Origin: Nansenia antarctica
Lineage: Eukaryota > Chordata > Actinopteri > Argentiniformes > Microstomatidae
Length of the DNA: 64,000 nt
Reading direction: 5' to 3'
NCBI GenBank assembly: GCA_963989245.1
Contig: OZ022340.1
Location: 35,699,002-35,763,001 of the forward strand
The notes below the pieces were generated by a model, which was not told the DNA's origin, did no database searches, and saw only the letters and a program-made list of their open reading frames with translations. The translations under genes were made by a program, and so were the position numbers. Below are positions 41,621 to 51,875 of the stretch, piece after piece (position 1 is the stretch's first letter; each line of letters begins with the position of its first letter).

Positions 41621-42134
41621 TGTTACGGCTGGGCCGTCACACACGCCCTCCCCCGCCCCCACAACCCGAGCACAGCGTGCTCTCCGCCGCAGGTGAAGCT
41701 CGTTCCCGGTGATTGGAGGGTTATCCAGCCACAGTCAAACCCACACACCTGTCTCCACTCCCCAATCAACCCTCTGGCTACATCTACCCTGGACTCCCTT
41801 CAATCACCGTCAGTTCTTCCCTAAGAATGACCTGGCAAGTATCCTCCGTGATTAGTTATGAACTTTACTCTTGTGCCTATTCTTATGATTCGTTGATATC
41901 TTATGTACTGGCCTACCGTGGAGACTTACCCTGCTTTCCTGTTCCTCCACAGCCCATGCCAACCACTACCGCCATCCCGCCAGGTTGAAACCCCCAGCCC
42001 GCCAGGCTGAAACCTCCGGACTCATCATCTGTGTTTCCACCCACCTGCACTGTAAATAAATACCCTACGGGGCTAACACTCTATTCTGCGTCCGGTGTCG
42101 TGTCCTTGAGCTCCCTCGCCCCTGTGTCATAACA
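41621..42134 (+). repeat. 5' LTR of the gypsy element
   Basis: 514 bp, TG...CA ends. Contains AATAAA near 42,055 and a small hairpin, GTCAGTTCTTCCCTAAGAATGAC region, at 41,809-41,831 whose first 11 nt pair with the primer site. No TATA box is evident. Confidence 0.95.
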
Positions 42135-42145
42135 GAAGAACTGAC
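42135..42145 (+). promoter_or_regulatory. Putative self-priming primer binding site
   Basis: GAAGAACTGAC begins at the first base after the LTR and is the exact reverse complement of GTCAGTTCTTC at 41,809-41,819 in the LTR. It does not start with TGG like tRNA primer sites. In Tf1 and fish sushi elements the mRNA 5' end serves as primer in just this way (established knowledge). If so, R begins at or near 41,809. Confidence 0.75.
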
Positions 42146-42146
42146 C

Positions 42147-45100
42147 ATGCAATTGGGCTCAGACGACACGAAGGACCGGGCACCATCTCCCACCCCTGGA
42201 TCCGGTCCGACGGCTATCCAGATCCTCGACGAACACACTCACCTCCTCCAGGCGGCCGCTACAGCGTGCCAGGCCCTGAACACTCGCATGACAACCCAGG
42301 AGGCTAACCAGGAGCACCGCGCCACCCAGCTGCAGCACCTCATCTCTACGACCCAAGCGCTCACAGCACAGGTGGCCGCGCTCGCAGCCGTTGCCCCCCC
42401 CCCTGCTCTCCCTGACCCTGCCCAGCTACCGGCACCACCTACTGGACAGCCACGGGAGCCCCACCTAGCCAGCCCCCGCCCCTTCGACGGAGCCTTCGCC
42501 CAGTTCCGAGGCTTCATCCTCCAGTGCGAGCTGGTGTTCTCGCATCAGCCCAGCCAGTTCTGGTCGCCGGCAGCCCGGGTGGCGTTCATCACCAACCTCA
42601 CCACCGGCGACGCCCTGAATTGGGTCCAGGCCACCCTCTGCGCCCGCCCTGACCTGTTCGGTGACTACGCTACCTTCCTCACGGAGTTCAAGAGGGTTTT
42701 CGACCACCCCACTGCAGGACAGGAGGTCGGGCCGCGACTGATGTCACTCCACCAGGGGAACCGGACCGCGGCGGCCTACTCTACCGAGTTTCGCACCCTG
42801 GCAGCCGGAAGCGGATGGAATGACAGGGCACTGCGATCTGCTTTCCGCCAGGGGCTGAGTGAGGCCATCAAGGACGAGCTCGTCCGGGACAGACCCGCCG
42901 CCCTGGACGAACTAGTGGCCCTAGCCATCGACGTTGACGAGCGCTCCCGGGAGCGTCGGAGAGAGAGAGGGCGCTACCAGACCAGCTCGCCACGCCCCCA
43001 GGACCCTATCGTCACAGCCAACCCCTCCTCCGCACGGGAGTCGACCTACACCCCATGCACTGGCGAGGAGCCGATGCAGCTGGGTCGAGCCCGCCTCACC
43101 ACGGCGGAGAAGGAGAGGAGAAGGGCCCAGGGCCTGTGCCTCTACTGTGGAGAGAAGGGACACCTCCGTGACACCTGCCCGTCCCTATCAAAAGGGGCAG
43201 GCTCACCCGAAGGGGGAATCCGGGTGAGCCGTGTCTCTCAATCCCCACCTACCACCAGCCCAGCCAGGTTCTCTGTCACCCTCTCCTGGCAGGGGCAGAA
43301 CCTCACGGTCGAGGCCATTATTGACTCGGGAGCAGACGAGAACTTTATGGACGCCCAGCTGGCCCGCTCAGCTGCCGTTCCCCTCGTTGCCCTCGAGACC
43401 CCCCTCTCCGTCTCAGCCCTAGACGGACACAGCCTGGGGCCTCTCACCCACCGCTCTACACCCCTCTCCTTGACCGTCTCTGGGAACCATGTGGAGGAGA
43501 TCCGGTTTTACATCCTCAAGACCCCCCAGTCCCCGCTCATCCTGGGACGACCGTGGCTCGAGCTCCACATTCCCCATGTCAGCTATGGTGAGGGACGTAT
43601 CCTGAGCTGGAGTACCGCATGCTACGCCCGGTGCCTCCGTGCCGCCCATACCCCCACATCGCCTCTGCGACCGCCTCCGGCTCCCCCTGACCTCTCCTCC
43701 ATCCCAGAGGTCTACCACGACCTCGGAGAGGCCTTCAGCAAGGAGCGTGCTCGCACCCTGCCGCCTCACCGGCCCTACGACTGTGCCGTCGAGCTCCGCC
43801 CTGGCAACAAACTTCCGGTCAGTCGCCTCTACAACCTTGCCCCCCCGGAGAAGGCAGCCATGGACACCTACATCTCCGACTGTCTGGCTGAGGGGCTCAT
43901 CCGTCCATCACACTCCCCGGTGGCAGCGGGGTTTTTCTTCGTGAAGAAGAAGGATGGAACCCTCAGGCCATGCATTGACTACCGTGAGCTCAATGCCATC
44001 ACCGTCCGGAACACCTATCCTCTCCCCCTCATGAGCTCCAACTTTGAGCCCCTCCTTGGGGCCACCATCTTCACTAAGTTGGACCTCCGGAACGCCTACC
44101 ATCTGGTCCGGATTCGTGAGGGTGACGAGTGGAAGACGGCGTTCAAGACCCCCCGTGGCCACTATGAGTACCTGGTCATGCCCTTTGGTCTCACTAACGC
44201 CCCCTCCGTCTTTCAGGCCCTCATGAACGACGTCCTCAGGGACATGCTGGACATCTTTGTCGTCCTCTACCTGGACGACATCCTAGTATTCTCCAGGAAC
44301 CCTGAGGAGCATGTCCAACATGTCCGCCTAGTCCTCCAGCGCCTACTGGAGAATCGCCTTTTTATTAAGGCTGAGAAGTGCTCGTTCCACACTCACTCGG
44401 TGGAATTCCTGGGGCTCATCGTGGAGGGTGGGTTGACTCGCCCTGACCCCAAGAAGACTCGGGCCGTCGTCGAGTGGGGCCAACCTACCACCCGGAAACA
44501 GCTGCAGTCATTTCTCGGCTTTGCCAACTTCTACCGGCGATTCATCCGGGACTTCAGCCGGGTAGCCGCCCCCCTCACTGCCCTCACCTCCCCCCTGCGC
44601 CAGTTCACGTGGACACCAGCAGCCAGCGCTGCCTTCAGTGACCTGAAGAGGCTCTTCACCTCGGCGCCGGTCCTAATCAACCCAGACCCCTCTAGGCCCT
44701 TCATTGTGGAAGTGGACGCCTCAGACACGGGCGTCGGTGGCGTGCTCTCTCAACGATCGGAGGACCAGACCGTGCACCCCTGCGCCTTCTACTCCCGCCG
44801 TTATACCTCCGCCGAGGCCAACTACGACATTGGGAACCGCGAGCTGCTGGCGGTGGTGGAGGCGTTCCACGAGTGGCGGCACTGGCTGGAGGGCGCAGAG
44901 CACCCCTTCACCGTCTGGTCGGACCACAAGAACCTAACCTACATCAAGTCGGCCAGGCGGTTGAACTCCCGTCAGGCACGCTGGGCCCTGTTCCTCGGGC
45001 GGTTTAACTTCCACCTCACGTTCCGTCCGGGCTCCCTGAACGCCAAGGCTGACTCCCTTTCTCGGCTCCATGCCGCAGAGGAGGAACCCACCACTCCTGA

Positions 45101-46619
45101 CACCATCGTTCCATCCTCCCGGGTCGTTGGAGTGGTCACCCTGGAGATCGAGGCGGTGGTCAGAGCTGCACAGCGCACCCAGCCAGATCCCCGACCGGGG
45201 TCCCCCGGCCGTCTCTTCGTCCCGGACGCCGTCAGAACCAAGGTGATGCAGTGGGGCCACGCCAGCCGCTTCGCCTGCCATCCTGGGGCCCTACGCACAC
45301 TGTCCTTCCTGCGCCGGCGGTTCTGGTGGCCCACCATGGCCGCGAACGTCAGGGAGTTCGTCTCGGCCTGCCCTACCTGCGCTCGCAGCAAGGCATCCCA
45401 CCGGCCGCCTTCAGGACTGCTGCGGCCTCTACCCGTGCCCGGTCGACCGTGGTCCCACCTCGCCATGGACTTCGTGACCGGCCTTCCCCCGTCCCTAGGC
45501 AACACGGTCATCCTCACCATCGTGGACCGCTTCTCCAAGTCCGTGCGGTTGGTAGCTCTGGCAAAGCTACCGACCTCGGCGGAGACGGCGGAGCTACTCA
45601 CCACCCACGTCTTCCGGCTTTACGGGCTTCCCCAGGATGTGGTTTCCGACCGTGGCCCCCAGTTCACATCCAAGGTGTGGCAGGCCTTCTGTTCGGGGAT
45701 TGGGGCCACGACCAGCCTCTCCTCCGGCTACCATCCCCAGACCAATGGGCAGGCGGAGAGAGCCAACCAGAGCCTGGAGTCGGCACTCCGCTGCATGTCC
45801 TCCCTCCATCCATCCTCCTGGAGCAAGGACCTACCCTGGGTGGAGTACTCCCTGAACGCCATGGTGAATGAAGCCACCGGCCGGTCCCCCTTCGAGTGCT
45901 CCTTGGGGTACCAGCCACCCCTGCTTTCTACCCAGGAGGGCGAAGCGTCGGTACCATCAGTCCAGGCACACCTCCTTCGCTGTCGTCGGGTCTGGACCTC
46001 CGTACGCTCGGCCTTGCTTCGGGCCACCGCCCGAACTACCCGAAGCGCCAACCGTCGTCGCACTCCAGCTCCGGTGTACCAGGTGGGCCAGAGGGTCTGG
46101 CTCTCCACGGCGGATCTCCCCCTCAATGTCCCCTCCCGGAAGTTGGCGTCGAGGTACATCGGCCCCTACGTCATCGACCGGGTCATCAACCCCGCTGCCA
46201 TCCGGCTGGTCCTCCCTCACTCCCTCCGTCGGATCCACCCGGTGTTCCACGTCTCCCGGGTTAAGCCCCATGTCGCCAGCGACCTGATGCCACCAGCCCC
46301 TGCACCGCCCCCTCCTCAGTTGGTGGATGGCCACCCCCAGTGGGCGGTAAGGAGGCTCCTCGGGGCTCGTCGCTGTGGCCGGGGTTTCCAGTACCTGGTG
46401 GACTGGGAAGGATATGGCCCAGAGGAACGGAGCTGGATTCCCCGGTCCCAGATCATGTCCCCAGTCCTCCTCAGGGACTTCTATCGGGCCCACCCGGAGG
46501 CTCCGGGCCGGTCGCCAGGAGGCTCCCCCTCGGGGGGGGGTCCTGTTACGGCTGGGCCGTCACACACGCCCTCCCCCGCCCCCACAACCCGAGCACAGCG
46601 TGCTCTCCGCCGCAGGTGA
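42147..46619 (+). CDS. Gag-pol polyprotein of the chromodomain gypsy element (1,490 aa)
   Basis: A single frame, one base after the primer site. Order: coiled-coil-like start (about 25-85); retrotransposon gag core about 110-265 (RVAFITNLTTGDALNWVQAT); CCHC zinc knuckle C331-C334-H339-C344 (CLYCGEKGHLRDTC); aspartic protease DSG at 393-395 (IIDSGADENF); RT with catalytic YLDD at 708-711; RNase H starting at D857 (VDASDTGVGG); integrase zinc finger from H1038 (HASRFACHPG...CPTC); integrase core D1108, D1168, E1204 with 35 residues between the last two; GPY/F-like segment (SRYIGPYVIDRVINPAAIRL); C-terminal chromodomain about 1,395-1,450 (YLVDWEGYGPEERSWIP). The gag-pro-RT-RH-INT-chromo order marks a chromovirus. 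Fusion of gag and pol into one frame means no frameshift is needed. The last ~25 codons lie inside the 3' LTR. All catalytic residues I checked are present. Confidence 0.95.
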   Translation: MQLGSDDTKDRAPSPTPGSGPTAIQILDEHTHLLQAAATACQALNTRMTTQEANQEHRATQLQHLISTTQALTAQVAALAAVAPPPALPDPAQLPAPPTGQPREPHLASPRPFDGAFAQFRGFILQCELVFSHQPSQFWSPAARVAFITNLTTGDALNWVQATLCARPDLFGDYATFLTEFKRVFDHPTAGQEVGPRLMSLHQGNRTAAAYSTEFRTLAAGSGWNDRALRSAFRQGLSEAIKDELVRDRPAALDELVALAIDVDERSRERRRERGRYQTSSPRPQDPIVTANPSSARESTYTPCTGEEPMQLGRARLTTAEKERRRAQGLCLYCGEKGHLRDTCPSLSKGAGSPEGGIRVSRVSQSPPTTSPARFSVTLSWQGQNLTVEAIIDSGADENFMDAQLARSAAVPLVALETPLSVSALDGHSLGPLTHRSTPLSLTVSGNHVEEIRFYILKTPQSPLILGRPWLELHIPHVSYGEGRILSWSTACYARCLRAAHTPTSPLRPPPAPPDLSSIPEVYHDLGEAFSKERARTLPPHRPYDCAVELRPGNKLPVSRLYNLAPPEKAAMDTYISDCLAEGLIRPSHSPVAAGFFFVKKKDGTLRPCIDYRELNAITVRNTYPLPLMSSNFEPLLGATIFTKLDLRNAYHLVRIREGDEWKTAFKTPRGHYEYLVMPFGLTNAPSVFQALMNDVLRDMLDIFVVLYLDDILVFSRNPEEHVQHVRLVLQRLLENRLFIKAEKCSFHTHSVEFLGLIVEGGLTRPDPKKTRAVVEWGQPTTRKQLQSFLGFANFYRRFIRDFSRVAAPLTALTSPLRQFTWTPAASAAFSDLKRLFTSAPVLINPDPSRPFIVEVDASDTGVGGVLSQRSEDQTVHPCAFYSRRYTSAEANYDIGNRELLAVVEAFHEWRHWLEGAEHPFTVWSDHKNLTYIKSARRLNSRQARWALFLGRFNFHLTFRPGSLNAKADSLSRLHAAEEEPTTPDTIVPSSRVVGVVTLEIEAVVRAAQRTQPDPRPGSPGRLFVPDAVRTKVMQWGHASRFACHPGALRTLSFLRRRFWWPTMAANVREFVSACPTCARSKASHRPPSGLLRPLPVPGRPWSHLAMDFVTGLPPSLGNTVILTIVDRFSKSVRLVALAKLPTSAETAELLTTHVFRLYGLPQDVVSDRGPQFTSKVWQAFCSGIGATTSLSSGYHPQTNGQAERANQSLESALRCMSSLHPSSWSKDLPWVEYSLNAMVNEATGRSPFECSLGYQPPLLSTQEGEASVPSVQAHLLRCRRVWTSVRSALLRATARTTRSANRRRTPAPVYQVGQRVWLSTADLPLNVPSRKLASRYIGPYVIDRVINPAAIRLVLPHSLRRIHPVFHVSRVKPHVASDLMPPAPAPPPPQLVDGHPQWAVRRLLGARRCGRGFQYLVDWEGYGPEERSWIPRSQIMSPVLLRDFYRAHPEAPGRSPGGSPSGGGPVTAGPSHTPSPAPTTRAQRALRRR
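46528..46543 (+). promoter_or_regulatory. Polypurine-like tract before the 3' LTR
   Basis: A run of nine to ten G followed by TCC directly before TGTTACGG, the expected site for plus-strand priming. It is coding as well (glycine-rich). Confidence 0.6.
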
Positions 46620-47057
46620 AGCTCGTTCCCGGTGATTGGAGGGTTATCCAGCCACAGTCAAACCCACACACCTGTCTCCACTCCCCAATCAACCCTCTGG
46701 CTACATCTACCCTGGACTCCCTTCAATCACCGTCAGTTCTTCCCTAAGAATGACCTGGCAAGTATCCTCCGTGATTAGTTATGAACTTTACTCTTGTGCC
46801 TATTCTTATGATTCGTTGATATCTTATGTACTGGCCTACCGTGGAGACTTACCCTGCTTTCCTGTTCCTCCACAGCCCATGCCAACCACTACCGCCATCC
46901 CGCCAGGTTGAAACCCCCAGCCCGCCAGGCTGAAACCTCCGGACTCATCATCTGTGTTTCCACCCACCTGCACTGTAAATAAATACCCTACGGGGCTAAC
47001 ACTCTATTCTGCGTCCGGTGTCGTGTCCTTGAGCTCCCTCGCCCCTGTGTCATAACA
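46544..47057 (+). repeat. 3' LTR of the gypsy element
   Basis: 514 bp, apparently identical to the 5' LTR. Encodes the last residues of the polyprotein (stop at 46,617-46,619). Confidence 0.95.
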
Positions 47058-47218
47058 TATGTGATGAGAATGGCATTTCCTTTGTGAAACTAGGAAAGTT
47101 TCACAACATTAGATGGTCTGCATGGAGACAAGAGAGAGACTGTTGAAAATATGGAGGCTATTACCTGCCATTCAAATTCAAGTGGCTACAAGTGATGACA
47201 GTGACCTAAAACATATCT

Positions 47219-47941
47219 CAGGGCTTAAAGTTCTCCGGCACGGTGCCGGAATTCCGGCGCGGGGGAATTTTGAGCAATAAAATAAAATAAAATCACATGC
47301 TATTTCTTTACATCGTAATTTAAAGAGTCATCTTCAGCAAAGAGACAGTTCCGCCTACCAATGGTATCACATTGCTCAAGCCAACCAACGACTTCTAGCC
47401 AATCGGAGGCAGAGTAGTGGGGCGGGCCTTAAGAAGTTTGAATGAGTGTAATGTTAGCTTGTAGAGACGTTTGCTTTTAGCAGCCCGCTATCTCGCTAAC
47501 AACACAACACCTAGTCAGTAGGAAAGTAAACATCGCCAACTCGTCAGCCCTCATGCAGGAGCTCAAAGATATCCTGGAGTCCAATGGTCTTGACTGGTCA
47601 CTAGTCATCAGTATTCTACTTGATGTAGATCTATTGATCTATTGTTATAGTGATAGTGGCTTAATAAGTGATGCAATCAGTTTGGCCTTAAGTGATTTAA
47701 TCAGTTTGTTCTTTTAAAGACATCTAAATATATTATTTTATTTTGTATTGAGTATAAAACAGTATTAATGCATTTTAACATTGAGACATATATTTTGTAT
47801 TGACTATAAAATAGTATTAATGCATTTAAACATTGAGACAAGAAGCTGTCTTCTGTACCCGCTCTCCCATTATCTCAAACTGTGACCCCCCTCCCCAAGA
47901 AAAAGTTTCAGGCACAGGATTTTTTCCCACTTTAAGCCCTG
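47219..47941. mobile_element. Non-autonomous element with CAGGGCTTAAAG ends and 6-bp target duplication
   Basis: 723 bp. Left end CAGGGCTTAAAGTTC, right end CACTTTAAGCCCTG. ATATCT occurs immediately on both sides (47,213-47,218 and 47,942-47,947). The ends look hAT-like but hAT usually duplicates 8 bp. It interrupts the hAT fossil. No ORF of its own. Confidence 0.75.
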
Positions 47942-48524
47942 ATATCTGCACAGAGCGTTTCCAGTGTTTCCTAGCCAACATGCTTGACACTGGAAACATT
48001 TTACAGTTCACCTCCCTCAGGTTCCAGCAAGAGAATTTGACAATTGGTGCATGCAAAGATGAGCTCATGGTAGCTGTTGGACAGCTGACACTTCTGCTTG
48101 ACAGTGAAGGCAAGTACAGGAAAGAGACTGTTTGAAATGCTGATGCTGGCAGGGACAAGGTTGATGTATTGAGATGTATTTTTATCCTTCAACTTGGCCT
48201 CAAGAAATGCAAGACCTCCACAGTTTTGGCAACACAACACTTAGTAACAGGGGCAGCCTCCTCTGTGTATGACTTGGTCAACATAGTGAAGACAAGCAGA
48301 TAGTTACTCCAACATTCAGGAAGTCATTCTGTTGTCCCTTGAGCAGTGCTGCATGTGATAGGGGATTTTCACATCATAATATAATAAAAAGCAAGTACAG
48401 ATCCCGCCTGTCAGACTCTGGCCTGTCATCCCTAATGCACATCCACTTGTCTAAGATGTCAACAGAGACTTTTGACCCAAAGCCAGCTGTTGACTTGTGG
48501 ATTCAAACAGCTAATGGCTCCCTG

Positions 48525-48600
48525 TCTGTCTATCTCCCTGTCTGTCTGTCTCCCTGTCTGTCTATCTCCCTGTCTGTCTGTCTGTCTCCCTGTCTGTCTC
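48525..48600. repeat. (TCTG)/(CTCC) microsatellite
   Basis: CTGTCTGTCTATCTCC-type array. Confidence 0.85.
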
Positions 48601-48699
48601 TTCACAGTCAGATGCAGCTGTATTTAAGAGTGTGTGTTGACATTTCCCAACTAATATGTTAAATCCTGGGGGGGCTTTCAACTGTGTGGTTTTGGACGC

Positions 48700-49055
<356 letters not shown>

Positions 49056-49136
49056 ATATTGGTTTCACTAGAGCCCCCAGAACAGGCTCTTTGTGTGAGT
49101 GCACAGGAAGTTTGAGCAGGCCGTTCTGAGTTGGGT

Positions 49137-49912
49137 TGGAGGGTTATGGCAGGGTTATTACAGGGTTATTACAGGGTTATTACAGTGTTATTACAGGGTT
49201 ATTACAGGGTTATTACAGTGTTATTACAGGGTTATTACAGGGTTATTACAGTGTTATTACAGGGTTATTACAGGGTTATTACAGTGTTATTACAGGGTTA
49301 TTACAGGGTTATTACAGGGTTATTACAGTGTTATTACAGGGTTATTACAGGGTTATTACAGGGAGGGTTGGAGAGTTATTACAGAGTTATTACAGGGTTA
49401 TTACAGGGTTATGGCAGGGAGGGTTGGAGGGTTATTACAGAGTTATTACAGGGTTATTACAGGGAGGGTTGGAGGGTTATTACAGGGTTATTACAGGGTT
49501 ATTACAGGGAGGGTTGGAGGGTTATTACAGAGTTATTACAGGGTTATTACAGGGAGGGTTGGAGGGTTATTACAGGGTTATTACAGGGAGGGTTGGAGAG
49601 TTATTACATAGTTATTACAGGGTTATTACAGGGAGGGTTGGAGATTACAGAGTTATCACAGAGTTATTACAGGGTTATTACAGGGTTATTACAGGGTTAT
49701 GGCAGGGAGGGTTATTACAGAGTTATTACAGGGTTATTACAGGGAGGGTTGGAGGGTTATTACAGGGTTATTACAGGGAGGGTTGGAGGGTTGGAGGGTT
49801 ATTACAGGGTTATTACTGGGTTATTACAGGGAGGGTTGGAGGGTTATTACAGGGTTATTACTGGGTTATTACAGGGAGGGTTGGAGGGTTATTACAGAGT
49901 TATTACCAGGGT
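49137..49912. repeat. 11-bp minisatellite (GGGTTATTACA)
   Basis: About 65 units of GGGTTATTACA with higher-order inserts GGGAGGGTTGGAG. An 11-bp unit opens all three forward frames (YYRVITGLLQ repeats up to 297 codons), which are artefacts. Confidence 0.95.
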
Positions 49913-50021
49913 AGTGATCCACTCCTCATTCTCAAGGGCCTTTGTGTTTTCCTGGTGCCCTTCCATTTTCTGTTAAATGAGCCCGTTCGATTGGGAGTAA
50001 GGAAATTGTCCTCATTATCGA

Positions 50022-50275
50022 TCCAGTAGCGTTCCCTCGTTAAGGACAGGAGGGGTCCCTCGTTAAGGACAGGAGTGTTCCCTCGTTAAGGAGAGGAGGG
50101 GTCCCTCGTTAAGGACAGGAGTGTTCCCTCGTTAAGGACAGGAGTGTTCCCTCGTTGAGGACAGGAGTGTTCCCTCTTAAGGAGAGGAGTGTTCCCTCGT
50201 TAAGGACAGGAGGGGTCCCTCGTTAGGACAGGAGGGGTCCCTCGTTAAGGAAAGGAGGATCGTTAAGGACAGATC
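50022..50275. repeat. 23-bp minisatellite (TCCCTCGTTAAGGACAGGAG)
   Basis: About eleven units. After it, 50,276-50,690 is mixed sequence with no gene I can support. Confidence 0.95.
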
Positions 50276-50699
50276 CACAGATGGAGAGAGTGACTTTGGT
50301 CCAGAGGTGTGTCAGTGTGTGTCACACCCTTTAGTGCTCTCTGAAAACGTAAATTTTTCGTCTCTGAAAACGGAAATTTAAATGTGAAGAAAACCAGCGT
50401 GCCTATAGTCGTCTCTGCCGTTAGTGTGTGTGTGTGCGTCTGTCATCCATGTCTTTGCATTACTCTTAGCTGTAACTGACTAACAGAGTAGTTCTGTAGG
50501 TTACACATTTTAAATGCTTTATTTATGTCCACATACAAAGTACAATTCTAAAGGACATAAATACTAACAGTGCATTTTGACATCCTGGAAACAATTTGTT
50601 ACACTAATGCTGAGCCAACAACCAGTTCTGCCACACACAGGATGTTATTCGCACAAGACCAGTGGGTTGATCAATACTATAAGACAGACAGTATCCCGC

Positions 50700-51460
50700 T
50701 CATGGGTACAGGAAGCACCGCCTTCTCCATATTGAGCGGCTACCAATAACAGCGGATATTGAGCAATATTTTGCTAACTGTTTGGCCCTTCTCTTAGGAA
50801 GACCAGCCATATGAAGGCCTCTAACAACAGACTTATGAACATGGCCCAGGCTGCCAAATATAAAAACTAAAAGTTGACATATGTAGCCCAGTTGTGATAT
50901 GGCCTGCTCCAGCTGTTGGTATTTTAAGATTTTGGTTAAAAAGGCTTCCTCTAGGCTATGGTCAAAGGTGCAGCCAACTTCTAAAATAAGCACCTCTCTG
51001 TGGTTTTCGTTAACAATTACAACATCAGGGGTGTTTGCTGAAATATTGGAGAACACTCCTACTGACTCTTCGCCGCTACACAAACTGAACATGTGGGGCT
51101 TTACAGTGGAGTGCTTGTACAGCGTTGCGGCAGGCCTGAATATGGAAAAGACACCCTCTGAAATCAGATCCACAATTCGATCATGCCTACATATGTAGAG
51201 CCCTTTATACGCATGACAACCATTTAAGATGTGGGGCATGGTTTCAGTTATCTGCTGGTGACTGTGATGTATGCAGTGTGGGCTATGACTGTCAGGAAGC
51301 CAGATGGAAAGGTTTAGCTTCGTTGGTAAAACCTGCAGCCTAGCTTTTAGAGTGAAGGTGACAATACACTCGTCAAGAGTTACGCTTTTGAACACTGCGT
51401 GAGAGACAGAGTGATCAGCAGCAGGGAGACATGCCAGCTTCCCTTGCAATTTCAGTTCAG
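50700..51460 (-). pseudogene. RLE-class LINE (LINE-D), zinc knuckle and restriction-like endonuclease domain
   Basis: A 249-codon frame. It shows a zinc-knuckle remnant (HCIHHSHQQITETMPHILNG, C) and then NTPDVVIVNENHREVLILEV, the PD...E motif of the restriction-like endonuclease found in R2/R4/NeSL/HERO-type LINEs, followed by HSLEEAFLTKILKYQQL. It ends at a natural stop. The RT catalytic core that should precede it is missing; upstream there is a short inverted-repeat segment and then only the first RT motifs. The same layout is intact in the LINE at 56,878-60,192. Confidence 0.75.
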
Positions 51461-51502
51461 TCCAATGCTGTCGTTGTCTTTGTCATAAAACAATTTATGA
51501 CA

Positions 51503-51875
51503 TATTGGAATATTTATTGGACTTCTTAAGAAGTCGGTCGGCGCGCATGCGCAAACCGCGGAGGCGCGCTCGTGTTTCAAAACGTGCATGAAGTCAAGCG
51601 CCTAAGAACTTTTCAAACCACTTCTTAGCGCTAGGCGCAAAGTCAGATCGCATAATAGCAGGGGCGCCTAGCGCACTTCATTAACATATGAACACTCCCA
51701 CAATGAGTAATATATGCACGGGAGTCTTACGTCTTATGTGTGGGCGCCTAGCGACACCTGCATAATAGCAGTAGCGCGTATGAAGCGCATAATAAGGGTG
51801 GCGGTAGGTCTTAACCTGGCGGTGCGTCTTAATTAAGACTTAAGACGGCAAGTTAAGTGCATAATAGGGCCCAAT
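51503..51875. mobile_element. Possible MITE nested in LINE-D
   Basis: The left edge CATATTGG and the right edge CCAATATG are inverted, enclosing about 370 bp of GC-rich palindromic DNA (repeated GCGCCTAGCG, TAAGACTTAAGACG, GCATAATAGCAG). It separates the endonuclease part of LINE-D from its RT start. Ends are short and may be chance. Confidence 0.35.

Larger units (their letters stand above)
41621..47057 (+). mobile_element. Young chromodomain Ty3/gypsy LTR retrotransposon, complete
   Basis: 5,437 bp: 514-bp LTR, 12-nt leader containing the primer site, one gag-pol ORF, G-rich polypurine stretch, 514-bp LTR. LTRs begin TGTTACGG and end CATAACA; reading them side by side I found no difference. 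They are flanked by a perfect 5-bp duplication (TATGT). Apparently identical LTRs and an uninterrupted ORF mean a very recent insertion and possibly a competent copy. GC-rich codon use contrasts with the AT-rich flanks. Confidence 0.95.
41553..48520 (+). pseudogene. hAT (ZNF862/ZMYM-like) transposase fossil, split by two insertions
   Basis: Segments 41,553-41,620, 47,063-47,218 and 47,942-48,520. Across the gypsy element the frame reads KLLQKWGAKRTEQLRKICDE, then NGISFVKLGKFHNIRWSAWR, continuous once one TATGT copy is ignored. After the second insertion: DICTERFQCFLANMLDTGNI, FTSLRFQQENLTIGACKDEL, a stop, VDVLRCIFILQLGLKK. The C-terminal hAT dimerisation region is LSSAACDRGFSHHNIIKSKY then DPKPAVDLWI. 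Several stops mark it as dead. It predates both insertions. Confidence 0.7.

Noticed and set aside
42159..46493. Many ORFs of 60-210 codons on both strands inside the gypsy element
   Set aside because: Shadow frames of the GC-rich gag-pol ORF, with no domains of their own.
49131..50029. Open frames up to 297 codons with YYRVITGLLQ repeats
   Set aside because: An 11-bp minisatellite opens all three forward frames; not a gene.
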